Below, piece by piece: positions 5,161 to 5,332 of a stretch of DNA of 5,332 bases. Source of the stretch: an uncultured Marmoricola sp. (GTDB lineage Bacteria > Actinomycetota > Actinomycetes > Propionibacteriales > Nocardioidaceae); assembly GCA_937868455.1 (NCBI GenBank), contig CALMMO010000272.1, positions 1 to 5,332 of the forward strand, read 5' to 3'. Under the pieces are notes generated by a model. The model ran no database searches. It saw nothing but the letters and a program-made list of their open reading frames with translations, and was not told where the DNA came from. A program made the position numbers and the translations under genes. Positions within the stretch are counted from its first letter, which is position 1, and each line of letters starts with the position of its first letter.

Positions 5161-5332
5161 GTTTCGAGCCTTGCCAGCGTGTCCTTGAATTGTGGGTTCA
5201 ACGGGTCGTGGGCCAGCGCTCGAGTGGCAAAGGCCTTCGCCTCGTCTAGGTGCTCGCCCGCCTCAAGCAGTGCGAGGGCATAGACGTGCATCTCAACCCC
5301 GGAGGTTGGGTTTCCGCGACCTCCGAGCAAGT
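5157..5332 (-). CDS. C-terminal fragment of a TPR-like protein, truncated by the window edge
   Basis: An open minus-strand frame enters at the window edge and ends in TAG at 5159-5157, giving 57 residues. The stretch VYALALLEAGEHLDEAKAFA and the following RALAHDPLNPQF fit one tetratricopeptide repeat: two antiparallel helices with the usual small and aromatic positions, and a DP.NP turn before a third helix that ends the protein. TPR domains mediate protein-protein contacts; no catalytic function can be inferred from the tail. The weak, glycine-rich segment before it (LLGGRGNPTSG) may be a linker or loop. Codon use fits the neighbours. The stop overlaps the last 4 bases of the convergent deacetylase gene, leaving no room for a terminator between them. 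The start and most of the gene are outside the window, so the full function is unknown. Confidence 0.75.
   Translation of the reverse strand, partial: LLGGRGNPTSGVEMHVYALALLEAGEHLDEAKAFATRALAHDPLNPQFKDTLARLET

Noticed and set aside
1..5332. CRISPR arrays, insertion sequences, att repeats and riboswitches
   Set aside because: I found no regularly spaced repeats, no transposase or integrase motifs, no second copy of the tRNA 3' end within the window, and no intergenic space large enough for a riboswitch apart from the short gaps described.

Overview
The window looks like chromosomal DNA of an actinomycete-type bacterium (Actinomycetota; class not resolvable from here). The reasons are a GC-rich base composition (roughly 60 percent by eye), GC-ending codons, a WS/DGAT-type acyltransferase of the kind common in lipid-storing actinobacteria, a PIG-L family deacetylase with an actinobacterial look, and start regions that read as leaderless promoters (TANNNT six bases before the start codon). 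I see no insertion sequence, integrase, CRISPR array or phage gene.

Layout. Positions 1-112 (minus) hold the first 37 codons of a gene that leaves the window; it has a strong AAGGAG ribosome site, and I cannot name it firmly. Positions 189-265 (minus) are a complete tRNA with anticodon CAT and an encoded CCA end, followed by a hairpin (156-186). Positions 387-1763 (plus) encode a WS/DGAT-type acyltransferase. Positions 1750-2589 (minus) encode a patatin-like hydrolase whose 3' end overlaps that of the acyltransferase by 14 bases. Positions 2659-4365 (minus) encode a CsdA/DeaD-type DEAD-box RNA helicase with a DbpA-type RNA-binding domain and a basic repetitive tail. Positions 4426-5160 (plus) encode a PIG-L/LmbE-family zinc deacetylase, divergent from the helicase. 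Positions 5157-5332 (minus) are the 3' end of a TPR-like protein that overlaps the deacetylase end by 4 bases.

How the parts may work together. The acyltransferase (neutral lipid synthesis) and the patatin-like protein (probable lipid acyl hydrolase) are tail to tail and could represent opposite sides of acyl-lipid turnover; this is inference from family and position. The helicase and deacetylase share a 60-base divergent intergenic region and look like housekeeping genes with no evident functional link. The clearest unusual signal is regulatory: three of the four complete protein genes (patatin, helicase, deacetylase) carry a TANNNT -10 hexamer exactly six bases before the start codon and no convincing Shine-Dalgarno sequence, which predicts leaderless mRNAs. 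No clearly new multi-gene system is visible. The best lead towards one is the truncated gene at the left edge, next to the tRNA 3' end.
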